A stretch of 64,000 bases of DNA from Poindextera sp963719975 (GTDB taxonomy: Bacteria > Pseudomonadota > Alphaproteobacteria > Caulobacterales > Caulobacteraceae): contig CAVRED010000008.1 of NCBI GenBank assembly GCA_963719975.1, forward strand, positions 202,878 through 266,877, written 5' to 3'. A program made the position numbers and the translations under genes. Positions 28,101 to 37,628 of this stretch are shown here, one piece after another (position 1 is the stretch's first letter; each line of letters opens with the position of its first letter). A model generated the notes under the pieces. It saw only the letters and a program-made list of their open reading frames with translations, ran no database searches and was not told where the DNA came from.

Positions 28101-31100
28101 GCCGTGACCTGGAACAGGCCGGTGTTGGAGAAGGTGGCCGACGGCACGCCCGTGGTGGCTGCACTCCGCGTAGCGGTTTGGAAGACGCCCGCGGCGTCGG
28201 CGAGAGCCCCTGGGAAGCCCACGTTCGACGCCGTTGAAGTGGCGAGGGCGGAGACCATGAAGGTGCCGGAGTTGCTCACGACGGCGGCGGGAGATCCGCC
28301 GCCCGCGACGGACTGGCCCACCCCGAGCGCGCCGGCGACGGCCGAAGCAAAGCTGGAGCCGGCCGCGTTGGCCTTGCGCCGCAACCATGAACGTGCCGCT
28401 GGTGGAGTTGCTGAAGTTCGCCAGCGCCGCGCCGGCCGGAAGAGCCGGGCTCGCGAAGGCGTCCTGGTTGACCCCCTCAACCTCCGCCTCGGCCAGCCCG
28501 GTCCCGAGCAGCGAGGTGGCGGTCGCGGTCGCGGCGAATAGCATCGTGCCGCGTGTTGATCACCGACGCCGTGGCGGATTGTGCGGCAACGACGAACTGG
28601 TCGATGCCGCCCCCGATGAGGCCGGGGAGGCCGACGATGGCGGCAGCTTCGACCGAGTTGCCGGCCAGAGGCGTTGGCCGACGAGGTGACCGTCAGCGTG
28701 CCGGTGTTCAGGACTGACGCCAGCCCGGTCCCGGTCGTGCCGCTCGCCGCGTCGACCTGGAGGATGCCGCTGATGATCAACCCTTCGGCGAGGGCCTGGT
28801 CGGACGCCTTCACGTTCGCGTTGGCGAAGATGTTGATCGTGCCGCTGTTGGTCAGGATCGTCGAGACGGTGACCGAGGGATCGGCGATCTGCCCGATCCC
28901 GAAGCCGGCGAAGCCCAGCCCGAGGCCCGTGTCGCCCACAAAGGGCACGGCGGCGGCGTTAAGACCGTCAGTGGTTGGACGCGAAATCGCAGCCGATAAC
29001 CTGCGCGCTGACGACGCCGACGCTGACGCAGCCGAGGCCGCCGGTGAGCTGATTGAGGGCGCCGGTGAAGATGGTCGGCGAGCAGTTGGCGACCGCGGCG
29101 ATGCCGGTGACGTTGTCGACCGGGTCGGCGAACACGGTCGAGCCGATGGTGATCTGGCCGAGGTTGGTCAGGACATCCGTCGACGAACCGTTGGTCGCGC
29201 CATCGCCGATCGCCATCCTGGGAGATGCCAAAGCCGATGATGCCTTCAGCGAACGCCACCTGCGGCGCCAGCGCCGATGCGGACGCGAGCACGTTGATGG
29301 TGCCGGCGTTGGTCAGCACGTTGGTGTTGACAGTGGCGTCGATGGCGAACTGGCCGACGCCGACCAGGACCCCGCCAATGGCCACCGCGGTGCCGCTCGT
29401 AAAGCCGTTGTCTACCGTGTGCGCGTTGGCGAGCGCCTCCACGGTCAGCGTGGAGCTGACGTTGTTCGTGAGCGTGTTGAGCGCCGTCCCGAAAGCCGTT
29501 CACGACGGCCACCTGGCCGACGCCGACGATCACGATCGACTCCGCGACCGCGAACTCCACGTCGCCCGTCGCGCTGGAGCTGGCGCCGATGAACAGCGTG
29601 CCGGAGTTCGTCAGCGTGTTGATCGAGGCGCTGGCGCCGGTGCCAGCGTCGATCGCGATCTGGATGACGCCGCCCCCGACGAGAGCGCCTGCGTCAGCGA
29701 AGGTGCCCGACGACGTCACCGCGGCGACGGCGTTGGCCGATGACGGTCAGCGTGCCGTTGTTGGTGACCGTATTGAGCGCCAGGTTCTGCGTCGACTTCG
29801 CCGTAGAGCCGGACGCGGACGCGAACTGAACGACGCCGGCGACCAACAGGGCGGTCGCAAACGCGTCCGTTTTGCCCTTCGCGTTGGCCGACGACAGCAC
29901 GCTCAGCGTGCCGGCGTTGGTGAGGGTGGCCGAGGCGACCACGAACGGGTCGACCACCTGCTCGACGCCGAGCACGACGCGCGCGCCGGCGGCCGCGTCG
30001 CCGGCGTCAGTCGCGCCGGTCGCGACGGCGTTCGCCATGGCGGCGATGGTCAGGGTCGAGCTCTGGGCGTTGGTCAAGACCGCCGAGCCGACGGAACGCC
30101 GGTCACGTCTTGCTGGATCCCGGCGTCGGTGATGCTGAATCCGAGGACCGCGGTCGCGTCCGCGTTATCCGGCGCGGTCGCGCTGGAGCTGACGCCGATG
30201 AACAGCGTGCCCGAGTTGGTCAGCGTGTTGCTGCGCGAGGATGGCGAACTCGGCGGTCTGGACGATGCCGTTCCGCATGCCGGCCCAGGCGTGGGCCGTG
30301 CCTTCGTGGTCGGCTCGCGACGTGGTCGTCGTCACGTAGTTGGCCGTCGCGACCGCCTTCGAGACGATGCTCAGGGTGCCGGCGTTGGTCAGCGTGTTGG
30401 CCGCCGACGAGTTCGTGGAGAGGAGGAGTCGGGAGCGCTTCCTGGGGGATGCCGGTGCCGAGGAAGGCGCCGGCGTGAGCGCTGCTCTGGCCGGACGCGA
30501 GTGGCCGACGACAGGACGTTCAGGTTGCCCGTGTTGGTCAGGGCGTTCGAGCTCGGTGTTCCCGAAGAACGCTTCCTGCTCGATGCCGAGTGCCGAGGCG
30601 GGCGTGCGCATGGGCAAAGCCATTGTCGGAGTCGTGCGCGACGCGGTTCCGGCCGTGGCGGTGGCGATCGAGGCGATCGTCAGGTTGCCGTTGTTGGTCA
30701 GGACGTTGCCCGCCGACGAGGCGGCGCCGCCGGTGGCGAAGGCGTGCTGCGATGATGCCGTCGTCGATATCGGCGTGGGCGCGCGCCGCCGACGACCCGA
30801 TGGCCGTCGCGACCGACAGGATGTTCAGCGTGCCGGAGTTGGTCAGCTCACCGCCGCGGCGGTGGCGTTGTCGGCCGATTGCGAGATGCCCGTGCCGATC
30901 TTGGCGTGCGCGTTGGCGTCGGCCGAGTGCGCTATGGTCGAGCCGACGGCGGCGAACGCGATCGAACTCGATGTTGATCGCGCCCGTGTTGGTCAGGCCG
31001 ACCGTGGCGCGTCGAGCCGGCGCCGGTGCCCGTGGCGGTCTGGAAGATGCCCGGCCCCGATGTCGGCGGTGGCGTGCGCCTCCGTTCCGCCGGTCGCGCT

Positions 31101-31927
31101 GGCGTTCGACAGGATGGTCAGCGCGCCGCTGTTGGAAATGGTGCTGAGGGCGGTGGTGGCGTTCTGGGCGGAATCAGAAATGCCGACGCCGATCTTGGCA
31201 ACGGCGTTCACCGAGGAGTGGCCGTTCGCGACTGCGTTGGCCGTGATGTTCAGCGTGGCGGCGTTGGTCAGCGAAGCGGTGGCGGCCGAGCCGGCCTTGC
31301 CCGTCGCCGATGCGGTCTGTTGGATCGCCGCGTGGAATGTGCCCGTCGCGAGGTTGGCGTCGGCGGTCGCATCGCCGCCGCTGTTGGCCGTGGCGCTGGC
31401 CTGCAGCGTCATGGTGCCGGCCGAGTTGGTCAGGATCGCTTGCGCGTTGAAGGCCGTGCGCACGGTCTGCTGGATCGCGTCGCCGGTGATCGTGGCGTTG
31501 GCGTTCGCGTTAGACGTTGCCGCCGCATTGGCGACGGCTTCGACCGTGAACGCCCCGCTGTTGGTGAGGGTCGCCGTGGCCGTCCCGGCCGGATTGCTGG
31601 CGGTCTGAATGACGCCGAAGTCGAACTTCGCCTTCGCGGTGCCTGTCGCCGTCGCCCCGTTCGTCTGATTCGCGGTGGCGTTGATCGTGAAGGCGCCGGT
31701 GTTGGTCAGCGACGAGACGCCGCCAGTGGGGGTCACCTTCAGGCCAGTCGCGAACGTCGTGCTCGCTGTCTTCGCGGCGCTCGACGTCTTGTGGATCGAC
31801 GCCGGATTCGTGACTGCGGTGATGCGAGCGTCACCAATGGCGCCGCGTGGACGGCCGAGGCCATCGACACGCTGAGAGCGATCGCAGATGCGCCAGCCAG
31901 GAGCACTCGGTTTTTGCGCGACATCAT
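25135..31927 (-). CDS. Giant repetitive autotransporter adhesin fused to a C-terminal OmpA domain, frame-broken
   Basis: About 2,260 codons. The start is ATG 31927/31924 after GGGGGAAC, with signal peptide RVLLAGASAIALSVSMASAV. Residues ~50-1,460 are dozens of 44-54-residue repeats of the type LTNSGTFTVSASANA...IQTAS. Residues ~1,460-1,750 look like a beta-helix end with NINSGGDLYL and the classic pre-barrel element VLTVNRVPF. Residues ~1,820-2,120 are an autotransporter beta-barrel (WGRISGTWGDHNGD ... SARLTYRW). A run of exactly 30 Pro codons follows, then ~111 residues of OmpA/MotB type (YFPFDQSILTPEA, VVGHTDTSG, LSERRAKATADAL) with the Asp and Arg that bind diaminopimelate. It should pass its repeats to the surface and anchor its end to peptidoglycan. 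Breaks occur near 26465, 26660, 27530, 27690, 28375, 28560, 28960, 29500, 29740, 30100, 30480 and 31010. No cleavage-site claim is made. Confidence 0.85.
25471..25560 (-). repeat. Uninterrupted run of 30 proline codons
   Basis: Linker between the autotransporter barrel (ends RLTYRWGA) and the OmpA domain (begins EAKDFVVYF). On the plus strand it is a 90-base GGC/GGA/GGG tract, an obvious slippage site and a potential four-strand G structure. A polyproline II rod of 30 residues would span roughly 9 nm, about the distance from outer membrane to peptidoglycan. Confidence 0.95.
27560..31760 (-). repeat. Array of about 30 degenerate 135-160 bp coding repeats in the passenger
   Basis: The repeat unit is a short beta pair TLTNSGTLTVxAxANA, then an Ala/Thr/Gly stretch and a GVxQxAS turn. 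Units near the N-terminus measure about 46, 45, 54 and 44 residues. Repeats are diverged at DNA level, so they are old, not recent tandem copies, yet frame-keeping and Asn/Ser/Thr-rich. They would build a long beta-solenoid and offer many NxS/T and Ser/Thr sites. Confidence 0.75.
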
Positions 31928-32354
31928 GTCGTAGTTCCCCCAATCGGTCCGGCACCACATGCGGACCACCTCGCCTCCCCGATACTGAAGGTAAGCGGCC
32001 GAAACAAGGGCTTCGCGACGGGCGTGCTCAGGAAAATAGAACACCGTCACTTAACTTATGATTGTTTTCCGGGGCACTTCCCCGGCAAAGTCTGACTCGC
32101 CTAGCGCGCGAAACCCAGGCAGCGCCTAGAGTCTGCGTCACGCGGCGCGCCGGTTCCCCGCCAGCTCCTGCCGACCGTTGCACAAAGATCACTGCGTAGC
32201 GTTGTCTTCCGAGGGGGCGACGCTGCGCGCCTGTCGCGCATCGGACCCCTTGTTCCCGCCGCGCCCGTCTGAGCTATATGGCGCTGTTCTGTCGACGCGG
32301 CCGCCGCCGCAAGGCTGTATCTCTATATGGACCTTGGCCTGTTGGGAGAGCAGC
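31928..32354. promoter_or_regulatory. Divergent control region of autotransporter and glycosyltransferase genes
   Basis: 427 bases without a gene between two divergent starts. It contains an inverted repeat CCGGGG-CACTT-CCCCGG (32069-32085) beside an A/T-rich stretch (32048-32068: ACTTAACTTATGATTGTTTT). It has no T-run on the exit side in either direction, so it is more likely an operator or leader stem than a terminator. No -35/-10 pair could be assigned with confidence. Confidence 0.4.
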
Positions 32355-33233
32355 GTGGCCTTCAAGCACATCCTGATCGCAGTGCCGACCATGGCCGGCC
32401 TCATGCGGGCCAGGACGACGACGACGCTGGTCGTCTTGATGCGCCAGCTGACCCGGGCCGGCATCGTCGTGGAGTACCTGAACGTCGACTCCTCCGACAT
32501 CGTCTACGCGCGCAACTATTTCGCCCGCGAGATGCTGCGCGTCGAAAGCCTCGATGGGCTTCTGTTCGTTGATTCGGACATGCAGTTCCGCCCCCAGCTG
32601 GTGCGTCGGATGATGAACCTCGGCGCCGAGGTGGTGGCGACCGCCTATCCAAAACGCGCCCTGAACCTGAATCGGTACTCCCGCGTCGTCGCGGCGGCCG
32701 GCGGCTTTTCGCCCGAGGCCAAAGCCAAGGCCTTGGCCGATGTCTACAACTTCACCGTGGTGCCGTCGTGGACCGAGCCCGTGCCGAAGCAAATGCAGGT
32801 GGCGGACGGCTTCGCCAAGATGGCGGCCGCCGGCATGGGCTGCACCCTGATCAGCCGCGTGGCGCTGCAGGCGATGATCGAAGGCAAGGTGGTGCAGCAG
32901 CGCAAGGACATCATCGACGGCGACGAGCAACTGTGCTGGGGGTTCTTCGACACCATCAAGGTTGGCGAGATCACGCTCTCGGAGGACTTTTCCTTCTGCT
33001 ACCGTTGGACGCGGCTGCTCGGTCGCGATCTTTGGGTGAACATCGACGAGACGGTGGCGCACCTTGGCGATTTCAGCCACGAAGCACGCTACATCGACCG
33101 GCTGGCGAAGATCGAGCCGCAGGAGGCCATCCCTGATCTGGATGCGCCCAGGGCTCCGGACTCGACCGGCGTCGACGTCGAGGCTGGTCTCGTCGAGATC
33201 GACGCGGACCTTCTTGGCGCGCCGCCACCGTGA
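32355..33233 (+). CDS. GT-A fold glycosyltransferase-like protein
   Basis: 292 residues from GTG 32355 (AFKHILIAVPTMAGLMRA) with GGGAGAG 5-11 bases upstream. The longer open frame to 32178 has no coding character. The nucleotide-sugar part shows VVEYLNVDSSDIVYARNYFA and the metal motif LLFVDSDMQFRPQLVRRMM (DSD). The acceptor part has AKMAAAGMGCTLISRVALQA, GDEQLCWGFFDTIKVGEITL, SEDFSFCYRW and VAHLGDFSHEARYIDRL, which resemble phage and capsular transferases that end with an acidic ED-x-FC block. Donor and acceptor unknown. Followed by the secreted four-Cys protein in the same direction. Intact. Confidence 0.75.
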   Translation: MAFKHILIAVPTMAGLMRARTTTTLVVLMRQLTRAGIVVEYLNVDSSDIVYARNYFAREMLRVESLDGLLFVDSDMQFRPQLVRRMMNLGAEVVATAYPKRALNLNRYSRVVAAAGGFSPEAKAKALADVYNFTVVPSWTEPVPKQMQVADGFAKMAAAGMGCTLISRVALQAMIEGKVVQQRKDIIDGDEQLCWGFFDTIKVGEITLSEDFSFCYRWTRLLGRDLWVNIDETVAHLGDFSHEARYIDRLAKIEPQEAIPDLDAPRAPDSTGVDVEAGLVEIDADLLGAPPP

Positions 33234-33314
33234 GGCGTTGCGCTTGTCCGTCGCTGTAAATTCATCTAACGCCATCGCCGCGCCGGGGGGCGTCCACAAG
33301 GAGACTCGCCCAGA

Positions 33315-33851
33315 ATGAAGTCCATCCTTCTGCTTGCCAGCCTGTCGCTCAGCCTGGCCGCCACCACAGCGACGGCCCAGGACGCTATTCAGACCGGTGC
33401 GCCAGCCGACTTCCCGGTGCCGCACGCCTACAGCGGCTATTCGCAGCCGGACATCACCGAGTGCCATTCGTCGGGAGCGCTGGAGCGCGACTGCACCGTG
33501 CCGGCGATGACGGCCGGCCGCTATCTGATCGTCGGAGTCGCCGGCGCGACCTCGACCGGGGACGACGCCACCCAGGCCCTGGTCATTAAGCTGGGCGGCG
33601 CGCCTTGCGTGCAGACCAAGGCGGTCGCCTTCACCGGCAAGAAAGGCCTGCGCATCGGTTGCATCGTCAACTTCCTCAACGACCAGCCGCTCGTCGTCAG
33701 CGCGACCTACACGGTTCACGCCGCGACCGCGAACGCCGACGGGCCCAAGCTTGCCTTCCGCCGCCTCCGCTGGGACGGGGTCATTCAAGCGACCGCCGTG
33801 ACCTTCGCGAATGCCGCCGCGCAGAACGCCGCCCCGGCGCCGAAGGAATAG
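33315..33851 (+). CDS. Secreted four-cysteine protein, paralogue of the gene at 21726
   Basis: 178 residues with signal peptide MKSILLLASLSLSLAATTAT. The ATG 33315 follows AAGGAG. Cysteines occur in ITECHSS, RDCTVPA, APCVQT and IGCIVNF, the first two again nine residues apart. The later strands LNDQPLVVSATY and ADGPKLAFRRLRWDGVIQAT match the paralogue's RPLTVAVRY and KGPKLVIRQAPWNGVLSTT. It is likely a soluble periplasmic or extracellular beta-protein with two disulfides. It stands between two glycosyltransferases, suggesting a link to the surface-modification island, but no function is known to me. Intact. Confidence 0.75.
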   Translation: MKSILLLASLSLSLAATTATAQDAIQTGAPADFPVPHAYSGYSQPDITECHSSGALERDCTVPAMTAGRYLIVGVAGATSTGDDATQALVIKLGGAPCVQTKAVAFTGKKGLRIGCIVNFLNDQPLVVSATYTVHAATANADGPKLAFRRLRWDGVIQATAVTFANAAAQNAAPAPKE

Positions 33852-33905
33852 CCCGCCGCCCGCCCGTGGGCCGCGGTCTAACGGGCGGCGACGGCCGGGG
33901 GGCCG

Positions 33906-34901
33906 ATGTCTGACGATATAACGCTGCAGATCGTGAAGGCGGTGCCCGCGACGCCCGCGGGACCGGCGCTGTTCGCCATCGTCAGGGACGAGAACTACTT
34001 CCTGCCCTTCTTCTTCGATCACTATCGAGCGTTAGGCGTCGAGCTGTTCGTCATCTACGATGACCGGTCCGGGCCGGCGACCGTCGACTTCCTGATGACG
34101 CAGCCTGATTGCGCGGTGCTGCGATCCGACCACAGATTCGGGGACACCTTCGGAAAGGACATGTTTGGCGTCGAGCGGCGCCTGCCGATGGTCCTGAAGG
34201 AACGCGCGCCCGAGGCCGTGCTGCCCGGCCGCTGGGTGCTGACCGTCGACGCCGACGAGTTCCTGATCCTTCCCGCCGACTGCCCGAACCTCGTGGAGTT
34301 CATCGCCTCCCTGGAGCAAATCCAGCAGCCCTACGCAACGGCGCCGATGGTCGACTTTTACGGCGAGACACTCGACCACCGGAACTATGCGCGCAGCCAA
34401 GATCCATTCGCCGGCAACCCCTACTTCGATGCCGGACCCTACTACCAATGGACGGGAGGCATATTGCCCGTTCGCCTCGGCGCCGGCGTCCGGACCAGAC
34501 TGCTCAAGAGGATGTGCGAGGAGCACCCGGACCGGGCGGCTCGCGTCTTTGGCGAGTACGGGCCTGGCATGGCCAAGTCGTGGAAGGTGCCTCTGCTGAA
34601 GCAAGGCCTCGGGGTGGTGCGGATGGGCGACCATGAGATCAGCGTCCCGCCGAGCCCGGAGGTGACCGCGGCAATCGCCCACTTCAAGTTCTACCCCGAC
34701 CTGGATGCGAAGATCGAGCAGGCGCTCCGAGAGAAGCAGTACCATGGCGGATCGCTCGAATACGGGTTTCTCAAGGCGGCCATCGAGCTCTTCGGTCGAG
34801 ACAGCCTGATCGCCCCCGAGACAAGACGGTTCGACGGGCCCGAATCGCTCGAGCGCGCGGGGCTTCTTGTCCCATCGGAACTAGCGCCGGTCCGGCGCTA
34901 G
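33906..34901 (+). CDS. Glycosyltransferase family 2/92-like (Glyco_tranf_2_4 type)
   Basis: 331 residues, cytoplasmic. The signature FAIVRDENYFLPFFFDHYRA and ALGVELFVIYDDRSGPATVD is the 'N-x-x-x-x-EWxxYHxxLGV' type of this subgroup. The metal motif is RWVLTVDADEFLIL (DADE). The acceptor half includes APMVDFYGETLDHRNYARSQ and KRMCEEHPDRAARVFGEYG. ATG 33906 after a G-rich stretch. Transcribed with the two genes upstream, with a gap of 54 bases. Likely adds one sugar to a glycan or protein; donor unknown. Intact. Confidence 0.82.
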   Translation: MSDDITLQIVKAVPATPAGPALFAIVRDENYFLPFFFDHYRALGVELFVIYDDRSGPATVDFLMTQPDCAVLRSDHRFGDTFGKDMFGVERRLPMVLKERAPEAVLPGRWVLTVDADEFLILPADCPNLVEFIASLEQIQQPYATAPMVDFYGETLDHRNYARSQDPFAGNPYFDAGPYYQWTGGILPVRLGAGVRTRLLKRMCEEHPDRAARVFGEYGPGMAKSWKVPLLKQGLGVVRMGDHEISVPPSPEVTAAIAHFKFYPDLDAKIEQALREKQYHGGSLEYGFLKAAIELFGRDSLIAPETRRFDGPESLERAGLLVPSELAPVRR

Positions 34902-34998
34902 GTTCTGTCAAGACACCGCTCATCCCCGCGAGGGGGACGTAGGCGAGCACGAACTCGCTGACCTTTGATCACCCTTTCATCGATCAACGGCCCCGACG

Positions 34999-36550
34999 TC
35001 AGGCCGACAGAGCGCGTCTGTTTCGTGGGTCGAGCCGGAAGCTGGCATGGCGAACGCCGCCAAGGATTGGCCGGGCTTCGCCGGAGCTGGTTGGCTCGAG
35101 CGCCGGCTTCGTAAGTCCCTCGACGTCGAAGAGGCGAAGGATCTCGCCAATCCGATCGAGCATCGCCGGCGTGACTTCCGCGGGCCGGCCCGTCGAGCAG
35201 TATTCGCCGGAGAGGCGCATATCGACCTCGTTGGCCGCGAGGATGGCCGCAACTCGCGCGCCCATCATGTTCAGCGCGCCGAGGTCGGCGTCGTCCCGGG
35301 CAAGAAACGCCCTGGCCGCCGGCTGAGCGCGCACCAGCGCCGCCACCTCCGTCGCCTCGCGCAACATGCCGGAGAGCTCCTCCTCGGAGATCCAGTCCGG
35401 ACGGTGATCGAAGGCCGCATGCAGCAGCCCCGCCTGCACGACGGACGGCTGGAAGTCGTAGCGCACCAGCGCACTGGCCGTCCCGATGGCATGACTGAGA
35501 AACGGCCGGCCGTCCGGTCGGTAGAGGCCGTCGAAAATGACGGTCGCGAGGTCGCAAACAGTCTCGATCCCGAGCACCTCGGCCTCCGCGTAGCCGCGGG
35601 CAAGCGCCTGCTCCCGGAGCGCGTGGCGGCTCTGGGCCAGCTCGGTCGGTTGCATGGGCGCGTCAAGGTCGTCGGCCGCCGCCCCCTGTCGGCGAATCTC
35701 GACCTCGCGCAGCCGCAACGCGGCGTAGGGCAGCTTGCGCCCGATCAGCGCGTCCCGGTCAGGCGTCTCCCACTTCGCGGCAAAGGCGGCGAGGCTTCGA
35801 TTGCAGGTCTCGACGTCCCAGCGTCGCCGGAAGAAGTCGATATCGGCCAGCGCGCGCGAATCGTGCGCCGCGTAGGTGATCCTCGCCGAGGGCTCGAGGA
35901 CCACATCGGCGCCTTGTGCGCGCGCAAACAGCGCCAGATCGAGGTGCTCGTGCACCAGCGTGATGTCATCGGAGATGGCGCCCGGTTGGCCGAGCAAGTC
36001 CCGCCGGCCGAGCACGTAGTGGTACTCGGGAAAGTCGACCTTCTCGCGCGCCAGGTCGCTCGCGCGCTCGAGCGCCTCGAACTGCATGCGATGGCTCTCG
36101 CCGATGAGGCCGCGCTCGAGGGGGCTCCGCCCAATGGAAGACGCCGCCGGCCATGTGGATCCTGGGCGGTCGACCGCCGCCGGCCTCGACGTAGAGCGGG
36201 CAAACCAGGCCGGCCCCCGTCTCCTCCGCGCACGCGAGCAGCTTTTCCAGGCACCCCCGTTCGACCAGGACGTCGTTGTCGGCGAACGCGACGTATTTGG
36301 TGTTGATCTCGGAGAGCGCAGCCTTTCGCGCCAGCGAGGGCGCGATCCAGTCGTCATGGCGCACGAGCTTGAAGTTCGACGCCGCCGCATGCGCCCGCAG
36401 CATCATCGCCGTCTTCGGCGGGGAGGCGATGTCCAAGTAGATCAGGTCGAATGCAGCCCCATCGTCGGCGAGCACGCTCAGCAAGGACGGTTCCGCGAAG
36501 GCATGCCCCTCACGCGGCGAAATCACGACTGTGACAAGCGGCTCTGACAT
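34999..36550 (-). CDS. Glycosyltransferase fused to a degenerate HD-like domain, one frameshift
   Basis: About 517 residues. N-terminal GT-A part: SEPLVTVVISPREGHAFAEP, then KLVRHDDWIAPSLARKAALS with the nucleotide-site strand KYVAFADNDVLVERGCLEKL (DND), VCPLYVEAGGGRPPRIHMAG, and after a break near 36130 FPEYHYVLGRRDLLGQPGAI. The C-terminal ~200 residues are helical: RPFLSHAIGTASALVRYDFQ and PSVVQAGLLHAAFDHRPDW keep the His and helix spacing of HD/RelA-type domains, but the HD pair reads HA, as in the DUF6817-like group. A catalytic phosphohydrolase role is doubtful. The HD half could sense a nucleotide or recruit a partner. Convergent with the gene at 33906. Confidence 0.7.
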
Positions 36551-36665
36551 TTCGGATCGGGCAGATTGACCACAGTGACGCCGGGTTCAATCGAAATCGT
36601 GCGCTTCCTGGCGTCGACGTTGTCGCTCGACGAGCTCGACGATCCGCCGATCGGCCATCGGTCAC

Positions 36666-37628
36666 TCAGATGCCAACTTCGAGGAGTTCTCCGAGCTTCG
36701 CGCCAAATTCAGGGTCCGACACGCGAGTCCTCGCGTTCCCAGGCGTGAAGGTGATCTCACTGAACTTTAGCTCACGCTCGCCATCCGAGTAGAAATCGAC
36801 TCTCGCGAACGCCAGGTCTGCCGCAATACGCTCCGCGGCTTGCACCATGGTACGCAGGTTAGCAGGCCGGTCCCGACGGGCGATTGGTCTCCCGAAGTTG
36901 AGGGGGAGCAAATTCCATACCGGATCGTAGAGTCCAGCTCTCTCCGAGGGTTTGTCGACCCAGAAATTGATAAGCTGCGCCTGTCCATGGAAACAATAGA
37001 TCTTGAATTCCTCAAGCGTTTCCTGGCCATCGAATTCGATAAACTGCTCAAGGAATAGCTTGCGCCTAAAGGTACAGTACTGCCACTCACCACTCTCATA
37101 TCCGAAACGAGTCGCCAGCCAATCGCCCGCTAGCGTCTCGATTTCTTCACGCCGGGTCGTGAGGTCGACGGGTAGCGTGAGCATGAGGTTGTACCCCCAG
37201 CCGTGGTTGGCCTTCAGCATGAAACGTCCAGGCGGCAGGTCTGCGGCGTAAAGTTCGTCGACGCTGTCGCCGACCCAGACCACGGATGGAATGACTTCGT
37301 CGCCGAGGCGGGCCCGGACGTAGGACTTCGCTTCAAGCTTGTCCGCGAGCGATGGCATCGGCAGCGGCGCGAAGTATTTGCGCGCGTACAGCCGCTCCGA
37401 AAAGCTCTTAGGCTCGGCCAGCGGCGGGATATAGCCGTGGGCATCCTTGAATATCTGCGCGCCGACAACAATGGCCGAGACAAGGTCGTTGGGGCTGTAG
37501 AAGTCGATCCCTCGGATGAAACCATCCGGCGGGCTCCCGCGCGGCCAGCGCCCCGTCGCCACCATCGATTTGATTTGGTCGACTAGGCTGGCCTTCACCT
37601 CCCACTCGATGTCCATCGACGTGGTCAT
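36666..37628 (-). CDS. TupA-like ATP-grasp protein
   Basis: 320 residues of the family found in teichuronopeptide and polysaccharide clusters, thought to ligate an amino acid or similar group to a sugar. Key elements are PPLAEPKSFSERLYARKYFA, LADKLEAKSYVRARLGDEV, the lysine strand RFMLKANHGWGYNLMLTLP, RKLFLEQFIE, LEEFKIYCFHGQAQLINFWV and the metal-site end FARVDFYSDGERELKFSEIT with FTPGNA. The ATG at 37628 overlaps the stop of the upstream glycosyltransferase by four bases (ATGA), so the two are coupled. Intact. Lower in G+C at its 3' end than neighbours. Confidence 0.82.
   Translation of the reverse strand: MTTSMDIEWEVKASLVDQIKSMVATGRWPRGSPPDGFIRGIDFYSPNDLVSAIVVGAQIFKDAHGYIPPLAEPKSFSERLYARKYFAPLPMPSLADKLEAKSYVRARLGDEVIPSVVWVGDSVDELYAADLPPGRFMLKANHGWGYNLMLTLPVDLTTRREEIETLAGDWLATRFGYESGEWQYCTFRRKLFLEQFIEFDGQETLEEFKIYCFHGQAQLINFWVDKPSERAGLYDPVWNLLPLNFGRPIARRDRPANLRTMVQAAERIAADLAFARVDFYSDGERELKFSEITFTPGNARTRVSDPEFGAKLGELLEVGI

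Noticed and set aside
26700..31600. Several long plus-strand frames opposite the autotransporter
   Set aside because: They are mirror frames of the repeat array (Val/Ala/Arg-rich) and share its breaks; no start signals or known domains.
32069..32085. CCGGGG/CCCCGG hairpin as a terminator
   Set aside because: No gene ends nearby in either direction and no T-run follows the stem on either strand.
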